Source of the DNA: Haloarcula marina
GTDB lineage: Archaea; Halobacteriota; Halobacteria; Halobacteriales; Haloarculaceae
Assembly: GCF_024218775.1 (NCBI RefSeq)
Contig: NZ_CP100404.1
Span: 2,790,001-2,854,000, forward strand
DNA: 64,000 nt
Direction: 5' to 3'
The notes below the pieces were generated by a model. It was not told where the DNA came from, made no database searches, and saw only the letters and a program-made list of their open reading frames with translations. Below, piece by piece: positions 1 to 8,481 of the stretch (positions are counted from its first letter, which is position 1; every line of letters starts with the position of its first letter). A program made the position numbers and the translations under genes.

Positions 1-46
1 TGTCGGTGACGGGCACGGACGCCGCGATTCCGGACAGCGCCGTGTA

Positions 47-74
47 GCCGCCGTCCGTGGCGGCCAGTTTTAAG
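47..74 (+). promoter_or_regulatory. Short hairpin and TATA-like box before the Vms1-like gene
   Basis: A perfect 6-bp stem (GCCGCC at 47-52, GGCGGC at 59-64) is followed by TTTTAAG at 68-74, 26-32 bases before the ATG at 100. That spacing fits a haloarchaeal TATA box serving a leaderless or nearly leaderless mRNA. The hairpin could end a transcript entering from the left. Both roles are inferred from sequence only. Confidence 0.4.
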
Positions 75-99
75 CCGGTCGGAGTCCGCAGTCCAGTCG

Positions 100-993
100 A
101 TGCTGGACCGGTTGCTGGGACGCGCCGCGCTCAAAGAGCGCGTCGCGGACCTCGAAGAGGAGAAGCGCCACCTCGAACGGCAACTCGACGCCGAACAGGA
201 GCGCCGTTCCGAGGCGGCGACGGCCCGACAGCGCGCCGAGGCGGAGACGAACCGCCTCGAGGACCGCGTCACCGAACTCGAAGACCGCGTCGAGCGCCTG
301 CAAGCCAGCGAGGGCGGCCCGACCTACCGCGCCGAGGAACGGTTGACCGGCGAACGAGTCGCCGAAATCCTGAACCGGCTCGAGTCGTTCGAAACCGAGC
401 GCGAGGGCGTCTTCACCGCCTACGTCGCCGACGAGAGCGACCTCACGGAATCGGTTCGAGAAGCGTTCGGTGACCGGGCGTCGCTGGTCGCCGGGGCGGC
501 CCCCTGCCTCGCGGTGACCGACGACGCCGGGTTGCTGTCGGCCTGTCTGTCGGTGCCGGTGCCGCCCGAACCGTTCGCGTCGTGGGACGACCACGTCAGA
601 CTCGACCGCTCGCGGTTCGAACCGACCGGCGAGTACGCCGTTGCCCTCGTGCGCTCTGACCTGTTCGCGCTGGGCGTCTACGACGGCCGCGAGCGGACTG
701 CCTTCCACGGCTTCGACTCCGAACTGAAGAGCCAACACTCGAAAGGCGGCTTCTCGCAGTCCCGGTTCGAGCGCCTGCGCGACCAGCAAATCGAGAACCA
801 CGTCGAGCGGTGTCGGGCGACCATCGAAGCGGTCGACCACGAGACGCTGTACGTCGTCGGCGAGCGCTCCGTCATCCACGAGTTCACCGACCTCGCGGCG
901 CTGACCCAGAGCGTCGACGCCACGGGCGACCCCGAGGACGCCCTCGCGGATGCCGTCCGGTCGCTGTGGACGGTCCGACTGCGCGTGCCTTGA
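100..993 (+). CDS. Vms1/ANKZF1-family peptidyl-tRNA hydrolase-like protein
   Basis: 297 residues. Residues about 8-70 are a highly charged heptad-like coiled coil. The rest resembles the eRF1-related Vms1 domain. The diagnostic stretch at residues 211-228 (SQHSKGGFSQSRFERLRD) matches the catalytic loop of Vms1/Ankzf1 proteins, which release nascent chains from tRNA on stalled ribosomes. Family knowledge therefore suggests a cytoplasmic role in ribosome rescue; activity here is inferred. The gene stands alone and the next gene begins 47 bases downstream. The ATG at 100 was chosen because the coiled coil starts there and a TATA-like box lies about 28 bases upstream. Confidence 0.75.
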   Translation: MLDRLLGRAALKERVADLEEEKRHLERQLDAEQERRSEAATARQRAEAETNRLEDRVTELEDRVERLQASEGGPTYRAEERLTGERVAEILNRLESFETEREGVFTAYVADESDLTESVREAFGDRASLVAGAAPCLAVTDDAGLLSACLSVPVPPEPFASWDDHVRLDRSRFEPTGEYAVALVRSDLFALGVYDGRERTAFHGFDSELKSQHSKGGFSQSRFERLRDQQIENHVERCRATIEAVDHETLYVVGERSVIHEFTDLAALTQSVDATGDPEDALADAVRSLWTVRLRVP

Positions 994-1040
994 TTGTCGA
1001 AGGCCGAACATTCAAGCCGACGGGCGCGGCCAGTGGTCGT

Positions 1041-1478
1041 ATGGCACCGCGAATCCTCGTTCCAGTCGACAGGTCCGACCAAGCCCGAACTGCCTGTGAG
1101 TTCGTGGTCGACAACCACCCCGACGCGACCCTCGTCCTCCTCCACGTCATCAACCCCGCGGAGGCGGGGTACAGCGCGCAAGCGTCGGTCCCATCGTTCT
1201 CCGAGGAATGGTACGAGCAGAAGAAATCGGCCGCCGAATCGCTGTTCGACGACCTCGAAGCACTCGCCTACGAGGGCGGCGTCTCGGACGTCGAACGCGT
1301 CCTCGAAGTCGGTCGGCCCACCCAGACCATCGTCGACTACGCCGACGACGAGGACAACGATATCGACCAAATCGTGATGGGCAGTCACGGCCGGTCGGGC
1401 GTGTCCCGAATCCTGCTGGGGAGCGTCGCCGAGACGGTCGTCCGGCGGGCGTCGATTCCGGTCACCGTCGTCCGCTGA
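1041..1478 (+). CDS. Universal stress protein, UspA family
   Basis: 145 residues, the normal size for a single-domain Usp. It opens with ILVPVDRSDQA, the usual beta-1 and nucleotide-loop start, and ends with the ATP-binding signature GSHGRSGVSRILLGSV (about residues 113-128) followed by VPVTVVR-type beta-5. The G-2x-G-9x-G(S/T) pattern is intact, so ATP binding is likely. The frame stays open far upstream, but ATG 1041 is preferred because homology to the family begins exactly there. It converges with a second, more divergent UspA gene 9 bases downstream. The stress or signal it answers to cannot be read from the sequence. Confidence 0.85.
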   Translation: MAPRILVPVDRSDQARTACEFVVDNHPDATLVLLHVINPAEAGYSAQASVPSFSEEWYEQKKSAAESLFDDLEALAYEGGVSDVERVLEVGRPTQTIVDYADDEDNDIDQIVMGSHGRSGVSRILLGSVAETVVRRASIPVTVVR

Positions 1479-1487
1479 CGCGCGTTC

Positions 1488-1931
1488 TCAGGCGTGCCGG
1501 ACGATGTGCACGTCGTACTGCGGGTCCTCGGAGACGGGTGCGCCGACGCTACTGACCGGCGTGGAAACGCGTCCGGCGTTCTCGCTCCCGATGAACACGA
1601 TAGAGGCGTCGATGTCGTGAGCGACGGCGCGAATCGTCCGCACCACGTCCGTCGTGTTCGAGGCCATCGAACTCACGTCGTCGGGGACTTCGTAGCGGAA
1701 CTGCGCGTCGGGCGCAATCTCGGCGATGCGCTCGCGGAAGCGCTCGGCGATTGCCTCGTGGTCGAACGGGTCGTTCGGGGTGAGCCAGTTTCGCTCCAGC
1801 GCGTAGTCCGGTTCGTTCGGGATGACTACTAGCGCGACGACGTCCTCGCCGGTGTACTCCGAGAACTCGGTCGCGCGTTCGAGGGCGGCCGTCGAGAGGT
1901 CCGAACCGTCGAAGGGGACGAGTAAAGTCAC
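1488..1931 (-). CDS. Universal stress protein, UspA family (divergent)
   Basis: 147 residues. The N-terminus MTLLVPFDGSDLSTAALERA is a typical UspA beta-1/alpha-1 unit. Towards the end, FIGSENAGRVSTPVSSVGAPV replaces the usual GSHGRSG motif, so the glycine-rich ATP signature is degraded and nucleotide binding is uncertain. It is convergent with the neighbouring canonical UspA gene, so the two are not an operon. The start at 1931 is the only reasonable one, since the preceding sequence has no Usp similarity. Possibly a non-ATP-binding Usp; the role is unknown. Confidence 0.75.
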   Translation of the reverse strand: MTLLVPFDGSDLSTAALERATEFSEYTGEDVVALVVIPNEPDYALERNWLTPNDPFDHEAIAERFRERIAEIAPDAQFRYEVPDDVSSMASNTTDVVRTIRAVAHDIDASIVFIGSENAGRVSTPVSSVGAPVSEDPQYDVHIVRHA

Positions 1932-1982
1932 AGTCGGGCCTTCGACGGACTGCGGTATAAAGGATAGCCCGGCGTCCCGCGG

Positions 1983-3035
1983 TCAGAAGATGTTGGCCTG
2001 CTGGTAGACACTGATGCCGTCCATCGTTATCTCGTAGGGCTTCGTCTCCCGGGAGTGGTTCGCGTTGCGTATCTTCTGAATCTCGACGGCGAGGCGCGTC
2101 TCGCGGGTCTCCGAGCGGACGTACTGGAGGATGAACACGGCGTCGGTCAGGTACTCGATGATGCCGTGACGGGAGGCGTAGGGATTGTCCTCGCTGGCTT
2201 CGGAGGTGAGCATCGTCGTCACGCCCGCCTTCTTCAGCGACCGGGTGAAGTCGAACACCTCGGTCCGGCGTTTGGCTGGCTGGTCGTACATCATCTCCAG
2301 CAGGGAGACCGAATCGAGCACCAGTCGGTCGGCGTCGAAGTCCTCGATGAGACTCGGGAGTTCGCCGCGGATGTTGTCGAGGCTGTTCGCCATCTCGACG
2401 GGGTCTAAGTCGACGACGGCGAGTTGGCCGTTGGCTTCGTACTCGTCGAACCCCCACCCGCGGTCGTTGGCGGTGTCCATGATGGCGCTGTGTGACTGTT
2501 CGAGCGTGATGAACACGCAGTTCTCGCCGTTCCGGAGGCCGTGGTGCAGGAACTGGAGTCCGAAGGTCGTCTTGCCCGTCCCGGCAGACCCGACGGTGAC
2601 GATGAGGTGTCGTTCGGGGATGCCGCCCTGTATCATCCGGTCGAGTCCCTCGATGCCGATGTCGATGCGCGGGATGTCCGACTCGAAGTCCTCGTCCGCG
2701 AACTCGCTGTCGCCGCCGGACGCGTCGCTCCCCGCGGACTCGAACGCCGACGCGAAGTCGTCCTCGAACAGGCCGCCACTGTCGCCGCCGGAGTCGCCGA
2801 ACGGGCTGTCGTCACCCGAATCGCCGAACGGACTGTCGCCGCCCGTCCCATCGAACGGGCTGTCGCTCTCCGTGTCGCCGAACGAACTTCCGGCCTCAGA
2901 ATCACCGAACGTAGTGTCGCCGAACGGGCCGTCGCGTTCGGCGTCGTGGGTCTGCTCGGGGTCGGACCCGTCCTCGCCGTCGTCGTCGATGGCACTCTCG
3001 AACCAGTCGTCGTCGTCCTGCCCGTTGTCACTCAT
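1983..3035 (-). CDS. KaiC/RAD55-family RecA-like ATPase with acidic repeat N-terminus
   Basis: 350 residues. Residues 1-118 are low-complexity, very acidic and glycine/serine-rich, with about six FGD or PFGD units between residues 37 and 81. A single RecA-fold KaiC-like domain follows: IDIGIEGLDRMIQGGIPERH, Walker A GSAGTGKTT (149-157), and a Walker B-like DRLVLDSVSLLE. Such single-domain KaiC proteins occur widely in haloarchaea, often as regulators or partners of signalling and motility proteins; no partner is encoded beside it. It is divergent from nadK, with 108 bases between the starts. ATG 3035 was chosen because the reading frame further upstream is the antisense of nadK. Confidence 0.75.
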   Translation of the reverse strand: MSDNGQDDDDWFESAIDDDGEDGSDPEQTHDAERDGPFGDTTFGDSEAGSSFGDTESDSPFDGTGGDSPFGDSGDDSPFGDSGGDSGGLFEDDFASAFESAGSDASGGDSEFADEDFESDIPRIDIGIEGLDRMIQGGIPERHLIVTVGSAGTGKTTFGLQFLHHGLRNGENCVFITLEQSHSAIMDTANDRGWGFDEYEANGQLAVVDLDPVEMANSLDNIRGELPSLIEDFDADRLVLDSVSLLEMMYDQPAKRRTEVFDFTRSLKKAGVTTMLTSEASEDNPYASRHGIIEYLTDAVFILQYVRSETRETRLAVEIQKIRNANHSRETKPYEITMDGISVYQQANIF

Positions 3036-3143
3036 CGCCCCAACCACCGGCCACAGACCCGGGCCATGCATCCCGATTCTCGCCCAGACAGATATAATTG
3101 CCGTCGTGATGGGTTTATGTCCGACGGGGGGTAAGCACGGGCA

Positions 3144-3995
3144 ATGACCGTCGGTATCGTCGCGCAACGCGACAACGACCGGGCGATGGCGCTCGCGAGC
3201 GAGTTGACCGACCGCCTCCACGCGGTCGGGGAGGCCGTCGTCGTCGACCAGACCACCGGTGCGGCGCTCACCGACCACGAGGCGTGGGAGGCCGCGAAAC
3301 CGGACAGTCAACCGGTCCGAGAGATGCGGGACTGTGACCTCGTCGTCAGCATCGGCGGTGACGGGACGTTCCTCTACGCCGCCCGCGGCGCAGGGTCGAC
3401 GCCTCTGATGGGCGTCAACCTCGGCGAAGTCGGCTTCCTCAACGCGCTGGCTCCCGAGGAGGCCGTCGAGACGGTGGTCGCGGAGGTCGAACACATCCAG
3501 AAGACCGGGAGCGCCCGGACTCGCGCGATGCCGCGACTGCGCGCGACCGGTCCCGACTGGGAACTCTCGCCCGCGCTCAACGAGGTTGTCGTGCAAGGCG
3601 GCCACCGCGGCCACGGCGGCGGCGGAACGCTCGAAATCCGCGTCGACGGCGTGCTGTACACGAGCGGCCACGCCGACGGCGTACTGGTGGCGACGCCGAC
3701 GGGGTCCACGGCGTACAACCTGAGCGAGGGCGGCCCGCTAGTGCATCCGGACGTTGCGGGTCTCGTGGTCACGGGAATGGCACAGGACGAAGGGATGCCC
3801 CCGCTGGTGGTCGACACCGACAGCGACGTGACCGTGACGCTGACCGACGCGGAACGTGGCGTCGTCGTCAGCGACGGACGGGTGCGAAAAGAGATTACGC
3901 CACCGGCGCGAGTGACGCTCTCGCGGGCGAGCGAGCCAATCAGGCTGGCGGGTCCACCGCTCGATTTCTTCACGGCGCTCGGCAAACTTGGGTAG
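3144..3995 (+). CDS. nadK: NAD kinase
   Basis: 283 residues, the usual length. It phosphorylates NAD to NADP in the cytoplasm. The signature SIGGDGTFLYAARG (about residues 69-82) is the conserved GGDGT nucleotide-binding motif. The later stretch LVATPTGSTAYNLSEGGPLVHP is the second conserved NAD kinase block. It starts with ATG after an AT-rich run (gggtttatg) about 30 bases upstream that could hold its TATA box. It is divergent from the KaiC-like gene and ends 3 bases before the stop of a convergent small membrane protein gene. No odd residues were seen. Confidence 0.9.
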   Translation: MTVGIVAQRDNDRAMALASELTDRLHAVGEAVVVDQTTGAALTDHEAWEAAKPDSQPVREMRDCDLVVSIGGDGTFLYAARGAGSTPLMGVNLGEVGFLNALAPEEAVETVVAEVEHIQKTGSARTRAMPRLRATGPDWELSPALNEVVVQGGHRGHGGGGTLEIRVDGVLYTSGHADGVLVATPTGSTAYNLSEGGPLVHPDVAGLVVTGMAQDEGMPPLVVDTDSDVTVTLTDAERGVVVSDGRVRKEITPPARVTLSRASEPIRLAGPPLDFFTALGKLG

Positions 3996-3998
3996 CGG

Positions 3999-4286
3999 TT
4001 AGCGGCGGCCGACGGCGTACAGCACGGGGGCCAGCGCCAGCATCACGAGGCCGAACAGTTTGTACTGGAACGACGAAGCGAGGATGCTTCCGGCGTTCGG
4101 TTCCATCGCCGAGGCCGGGGTGATGAGTAGCAGCGCGCCGATGGCGATGGTGTGTAGCCCAAGCATGCGCAGGGACCGCATCGGCAAGATGCCGACAGCG
4201 CCGACGGCGAACCCGAACAGCAGGACATCACCGATAGTGTAGTTCAGCAGGAAACTGTCGATGATCTGCAGCGGTGGCACGAGCAT
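3999..4286 (-). CDS. Small haloarchaeal membrane protein of unknown function
   Basis: 95 residues and strongly hydrophobic, with about three to four membrane segments (residues 14-32, 37-58, 70-92) and a short RR C-terminus. No recognised domain. A final VLYAVGRR suggests the last helix ends in the cytoplasm. It converges with nadK with a 3-base gap and is followed upstream by about 160 bases of intergenic sequence. Length and composition are consistent with a real small integral membrane protein, but I do not recognise a family. Confidence 0.65.
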   Translation of the reverse strand: MLVPPLQIIDSFLLNYTIGDVLLFGFAVGAVGILPMRSLRMLGLHTIAIGALLLITPASAMEPNAGSILASSFQYKLFGLVMLALAPVLYAVGRR

Positions 4287-4444
4287 TCCTACTCCGAATC
4301 TGACCGTGACGCAATCTTTAAAGTTCCGTTACGTCACCGCTGGCCGCCGGGCCGCGTGACTCCGCACCGTCCGCCTCCCCGCCCGTTGGCGGCCGAGGCG
4401 AGTGGCGTGTAGTTATATGTCCGCGGCCCACAGTACACCCCATC
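4287..4444. promoter_or_regulatory. Divergent promoter region
   Basis: 158 bases between a minus-strand membrane protein and the first HalX regulator. CAATCTTTAAAGTTCC at about 4312 gives an AT-rich TATA-like box oriented towards the membrane protein, and AGTTATATG near 4411 lies about 30 bases before the GTG at 4445. No other gene is visible here. Confidence 0.4.
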
Positions 4445-5020
4445 GTGCCTGATTCGACTGCAGACGCAACCGTTCTCGTCGTCGACGACGAGAAAGAGGT
4501 CGCAGACGTCTACGCGTTACGTCTCCGTAATCAGTACGAGACGGAGACGGCCTACGGTGGCAGCGCAGCACTCGAACGCATCGACGACGACGTGGACGTT
4601 GTCCTGCTGGACCGACGGATGCCGGACATCGCCGGCGACGAGGTGCTCGCGGAGATACGCGAACGGGACGTCTCGACGCGGGTCATCATGATTACCGCGG
4701 TCGACCCGGACTTCGACATCATCGACATGCCGTTCGACGACTACCTCTGTAAACCGGTCGAGAAGGAGGACCTCGTCGCGGCCATCGACCAGCAACTCGC
4801 CGCCCGGCGCTACGACGACCGCCTCGCGGAGTACCTCGAAGTCACGTCGAAACTCGCCCTGCTGGAGGGCGAGAAGACGCCCCAGACACTCGAAAACAAC
4901 GAGGGCGTCGAATCGCTACAGGAGCGGGCCGAGAAACTCAAACGAGAGATGGACGACGCCCTCTTGGAGTTCGACGATATCGACGCCGCGTTTCAGGAAA
5001 TCGGGCGTCGCCCGGACTAA
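4445..5020 (+). CDS. HalX-domain response regulator (first of a tandem pair)
   Basis: 191 residues, GTG start. Residues 8-120 form a receiver domain with VLVVDDEKEV, phosphoacceptor DRRMPDIAGDE (aspartate in VVLLDRRMP) and the switch lysine in YLCKPVEKED. Residues about 125-188 are the haloarchaeal HalX domain (YDDRLAEYLEVTSKLALLEGEKTP), a coiled, charged helix pair of unknown output. No DNA-binding domain is present. A very similar paralogue follows 107 bases later, so a local duplication is likely. No partner kinase is adjacent. It probably acts as a soluble two-component signalling protein. Confidence 0.85.
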   Translation: MPDSTADATVLVVDDEKEVADVYALRLRNQYETETAYGGSAALERIDDDVDVVLLDRRMPDIAGDEVLAEIRERDVSTRVIMITAVDPDFDIIDMPFDDYLCKPVEKEDLVAAIDQQLAARRYDDRLAEYLEVTSKLALLEGEKTPQTLENNEGVESLQERAEKLKREMDDALLEFDDIDAAFQEIGRRPD

Positions 5021-5127
5021 TCACGCCGACCGATGACACGTCTCGGTCCGATGTCGGAGTTTACACCCACGAGTGCGCGAGCGATGCGGTAAAGCATAAA
5101 CCGTCCTCGTGACTATCATCTACTGAC

Positions 5128-5706
5128 GTGGCACTAGGGACACCGGGCCGTGGGCACGTACTCGTGGTCGACGACGAACACGACGTGGCGGACACGCAGG
5201 CGTTGCGGTTGCGTGACCACTACGAGACGAGCGTCGCCTACGGTGGGAACGAGGCACTGGAGATGGCCGGGCCGGAGATAGACGCCATCCTGCTGGACCG
5301 GCGGATGCCCGACATCCACGGCGACGAGGTGCTGGACCGCCTTCGAGAACGGGGCTACGAGGGCAAGGTCATCATGCTGACCGCCGTCGACCCGGACCTC
5401 AACATCCTCGAGATGGCGTTCGACGACTACCTCCAGAAACCGGTCGACCGAGAGACGCTGTTGTCGACGCTCGAACAGCACCTCGACGGCGCTGTCAGAG
5501 ACGACCGACTGGAGGAGTACTTCGAAGTCTCCTCGAAACTCGCGGTGCTGGAAGGGGAGAAGTCGCCGTCGGAACTCGACTCCAGCGAGGAGTACGCGGA
5601 ACTCGAAGCCCGCGCGGACGAACTGGAGTGGCAACTCAGGACCGAACTCGACGACTTCGACGCCATCGTCGAGACGTACCGGGCAATCGACCGCGGATCG
5701 AGTTGA
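5128..5706 (+). CDS. HalX-domain response regulator (second of a tandem pair)
   Basis: 192 residues, GTG start. The layout is the same as the gene just upstream: receiver domain with VLVVDDEHDV, phosphoacceptor in ILLDRRMPDIHGDE and lysine in YLQKPVDRE, then a HalX domain (DDRLEEYFEVSSKLAVLEGEKSP). The two proteins are alike throughout, which points to tandem duplication. It has its own upstream region (agcataaaccgtcc, about 5093-5106), so it may be transcribed separately. It converges with the tetR gene, whose stop lies 5 bases away. Output target unknown. Confidence 0.85.
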   Translation: MALGTPGRGHVLVVDDEHDVADTQALRLRDHYETSVAYGGNEALEMAGPEIDAILLDRRMPDIHGDEVLDRLRERGYEGKVIMLTAVDPDLNILEMAFDDYLQKPVDRETLLSTLEQHLDGAVRDDRLEEYFEVSSKLAVLEGEKSPSELDSSEEYAELEARADELEWQLRTELDDFDAIVETYRAIDRGSS

Positions 5707-5710
5707 GGGC

Positions 5711-6343
5711 CTACTCGCCGTCGGACAGCAAGAGTTCGCGCTCGATGTAGCGCTCCATCGCCTCGCGCATGCCGGGAAGAGGGTTGTCGTTTCGCGTCGC
5801 GTTCTGCAACAGGATGCCGTCGAGACTCGTCAGCAGGAACTGTGCGGTCCGTTCGGCGTCGACGTCGGCGAACACGCCTTTCTCGATACCCTCCTCGATG
5901 AGCGCGGTGATGCGGGCGGTAAAGCGGTGGTCCGTTTCGGTGAACTTCGTCTTGAACTCCGGATTGCGGACCGCCTGCGCCCGGAGTTCGACGTACGACG
6001 CTAACACGTCGTTCGGGTCGGGCATCTCCTCGGCGGTCGGAAAGTCGCCGAGGATGAGCGCGAAGAAGGTCAGAAGGTCCTGTGCGGGGTCGCCGGAGGA
6101 CTCCAACTGGAACACTCGGTCGAACTCGTCTAAGATGAACTCCAGAAAGGCCAGCAGGAGGTCGTCCTTGCCGTCGAAGTGGTGGTAGAACGTCGACTTG
6201 CTCAGGTCGGCCTCGTCGGCGATACGCTGGATAGAGAGGCCCGCGTAGCCGTGCTCTTGCAGGGCGTAGAACGTCGCACGCATGATGGCTTCGTGCGAGT
6301 CGGCCGGTTCGCCCGTGAACGGAATCGCGTCGGCGTCAGTCAT
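5711..6343 (-). CDS. TetR/AcrR-family transcriptional regulator
   Basis: 210 residues. The N-terminal helix-turn-helix is canonical: MRATFYALQEHGYAGLSIQRIADEA followed by LSKSTFYHHFDGKDDLLLAFLE (residues about 20-65). The remainder is an all-helical ligand or dimer domain. It is divergently placed to a surface protein plus RND exporter pair, so it most likely represses them and itself, as is common for exporters. Two 10-bp palindromes in the shared upstream region (6350-6359 and 6415-6424) are candidate binding sites. ATG 6343 was chosen because the HTH sits at the normal distance from it; the longer frame upstream is non-coding in character. Confidence 0.85.
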   Translation of the reverse strand: MTDADAIPFTGEPADSHEAIMRATFYALQEHGYAGLSIQRIADEADLSKSTFYHHFDGKDDLLLAFLEFILDEFDRVFQLESSGDPAQDLLTFFALILGDFPTAEEMPDPNDVLASYVELRAQAVRNPEFKTKFTETDHRFTARITALIEEGIEKGVFADVDAERTAQFLLTSLDGILLQNATRNDNPLPGMREAMERYIERELLLSDGE

Positions 6344-6349
6344 CCCGAA

Positions 6350-6424
6350 CGAATATTCGGTCGGTGTCAAAAAAGCCTTCGTACCGACTGCTAACCGGAA
6401 CGTTGATGTTTGACCGAACGTTCG
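6350..6424. promoter_or_regulatory. Paired palindromes, candidate TetR operators
   Basis: CGAATATTCG at 6350-6359 and CGAACGTTCG at 6415-6424 are perfect 10-bp palindromes sharing the form CGAAYRTTCG, 65 bp apart. The first lies 6 bases before the tetR start; the second lies between tetR and the divergent NEW-type gene. This is the layout expected for autoregulation plus control of the exporter. Binding is inferred. Confidence 0.5.
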
Positions 6425-6548
6425 TTCGATACGAGATGGCCGACTGGACCTTCGACCGCACCGACTCCGGTCACCCCGCAGTCCTCTCCTCCGTCTGGGT
6501 TCGATGCTTCGCATCGAAAGCCGCCCTCTCAGAGCCGATTTGGTACGT

Positions 6549-8480
6549 ATGAGACTTCGAATCCCACTCACGCTGACCGTCGTAGCACTGTTGCTCGTTG
6601 CCGGGACCGCCGCCGCCGCCGTGACCGGTAGTCCCGACATCGACGCGACGTTCGCGGACAACACCGTCTCGGCTGGCGAGGAAACGACACTCGACGTGGT
6701 GCTGGTCAACAGCGGCGACCTGACCAGCGGGTCCGCCCGCAATCCGAGTCTGAACAGCGAAGTGACGACCGCTCGCGGCCTGTCCGTCGCCGTCAACTCT
6801 GGCGGCGCGCCGATTTCGGTCACCACGTCCCGCCAGTCCGTCGGGACGCTCGCACAGGGGCCGCCGACGACCGTCTCGTTCGACATCAGCGTCGACGAGG
6901 ACGCCGACCCGGGCACCTACGAGATACCCGTCAAACTCCGCTACGAGCACACGGACTACATCTCCGAGGCCGACGGGAACCGCGACGAGACCGACGTCGA
7001 ACGGACTATCGACGTGGAACTCCGCGTCTCTGACGACGCGACCTTCGACGTGACGAACGTCGAATCCGACGCCCGCGTCGGTTCGACCGGGTCCGTCGCC
7101 GTCACCATCGAGAACACCGGCGAAGAAGCCGCCCGCAACGCCGCCGTCACGCTCCAGAGCGAGAACCAGGAACTCAGCGTCGGCGGGAGCACGCAGAGTT
7201 CCCGTTACGTGGACACGTGGGAATCCGGCGAACAGCGGACCTTCCGGTTCCGCGTGGGCGCGTCGAGTAACGCCGAACCCGAACCGTACGAGTTCGGCCT
7301 CGACGTGGCGTTCGACGATACCGACGGCGTCCGCAAGCAGTCGGTCGGCAGTTCGGTCGGCATCGCGCCCGACCCCGAACAGACGTTCTCCGTCGTCAAC
7401 GTCTCCAGCGCCGTCGCCGTCGACAACACCGGGACGTACGCGGTGACGCTCCGCAACAACGGGCCGGTGCCGGTCGACAACGCCGTCGTCACCGTCGCCT
7501 CCCAGAGTCCCGACATCACGTTCGGCGACGCCACGTCGACCACGCAGTACGTCGGCCAGTGGGACGCGGGTGAGACGCGGACGGTCCGCGTCGACGCCAC
7601 GGCCAGCGCCGACGCCGAAACCCGCGGCTACGCGCTCTCGACGAGCGTCGGGTACGAGGACCCCGAGGGCGACGCCGCCACCTCCGGCGACATCGCCACG
7701 GGTATCCTGCCGCTCCCCGAACAGTCCTTCTCGCTGTCCGACGTCGAGGCCGACTTACAGGCCGGTGCGGACGGGACGCTCGAAGTCACGCTGACGAACG
7801 ACGGTCAGCGGGCCGTCGAGAACGTCGTCCTGAACTGGGAGAGCGAGCACAGCAACCTCTCGCCACAGGAGACCCAGTACGCCGTCGGCAACCTCGCGCC
7901 CGGCGAGTCCGCGACGGCGAGTTTCGGCGTGGACGCCTCCGAGAGCGCCGTCGCGGGGCCGCGACAGTTCGACTTCGTGGCCGCGTACCGCGACGACAAC
8001 GGTGACCGCCGCGAGAGCGACATCCTCGAAGTGCAGGCCGAAGTGGCCGCCGACGAAGACGAGTTCGCCGTCGAATCGGCCAACACCACGGTCGGCGCGG
8101 GGCAGTCCGCGGTCATCGAACTGACGGTGACCAACAACGAGGATGTGCCGCTGACCGACATCTCGGCGAAACTGTTCGCCGACTCGCCCATCTCGGTCAC
8201 CGACGACGAGGCGTACGTCGCGGAACTCGCCCCCGGCGAGTCCGAGACGCTCAAGTTCGGCATCAGCGCCAGCGGCGGGGCGATGGCGAAGTCCTACCCC
8301 GTCTCGCTGGACTTCCAGTACGAGGAACCCGACGGCGACACGCCGATGTCCGACACCTACCGGGTCGCCATCGACGTGACCCAACGGAGCGGTGGCGGCG
8401 GCGGCCTTCCGCTTACGGCCATCGGTGCCGTCTCGCTCGTGAGTCTCCTCGCAATCGGTGGGTACGTCAGGTTCCGCTAA
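6549..8480 (+). CDS. Secreted NEW3/CARDB-like surface protein, C-terminal membrane anchor
   Basis: 643 residues. Residues 1-24 are a Sec signal peptide (RIPLTLTVVALLLVAGTAAAA). The body consists of about five to six repeated immunoglobulin-like units with recurring phrases such as AGEETTLDVVLVNSGD, GSVAVTIENTGEEAARN and GESATASFGV, typical of NEW3/CARDB domains in archaeal surface proteins. A GGGGG linker and a single transmembrane helix (about 618-640) end the protein, so it should face the outside. An RND transporter begins 1 base after the stop, so the two are almost certainly cotranscribed and may form one export complex under the divergent TetR regulator. ATG 6549 is fixed by the signal peptide. 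Confidence 0.8.
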   Translation: MRLRIPLTLTVVALLLVAGTAAAAVTGSPDIDATFADNTVSAGEETTLDVVLVNSGDLTSGSARNPSLNSEVTTARGLSVAVNSGGAPISVTTSRQSVGTLAQGPPTTVSFDISVDEDADPGTYEIPVKLRYEHTDYISEADGNRDETDVERTIDVELRVSDDATFDVTNVESDARVGSTGSVAVTIENTGEEAARNAAVTLQSENQELSVGGSTQSSRYVDTWESGEQRTFRFRVGASSNAEPEPYEFGLDVAFDDTDGVRKQSVGSSVGIAPDPEQTFSVVNVSSAVAVDNTGTYAVTLRNNGPVPVDNAVVTVASQSPDITFGDATSTTQYVGQWDAGETRTVRVDATASADAETRGYALSTSVGYEDPEGDAATSGDIATGILPLPEQSFSLSDVEADLQAGADGTLEVTLTNDGQRAVENVVLNWESEHSNLSPQETQYAVGNLAPGESATASFGVDASESAVAGPRQFDFVAAYRDDNGDRRESDILEVQAEVAADEDEFAVESANTTVGAGQSAVIELTVTNNEDVPLTDISAKLFADSPISVTDDEAYVAELAPGESETLKFGISASGGAMAKSYPVSLDFQYEEPDGDTPMSDTYRVAIDVTQRSGGGGGLPLTAIGAVSLVSLLAIGGYVRFR

Positions 8481-8481
8481 G

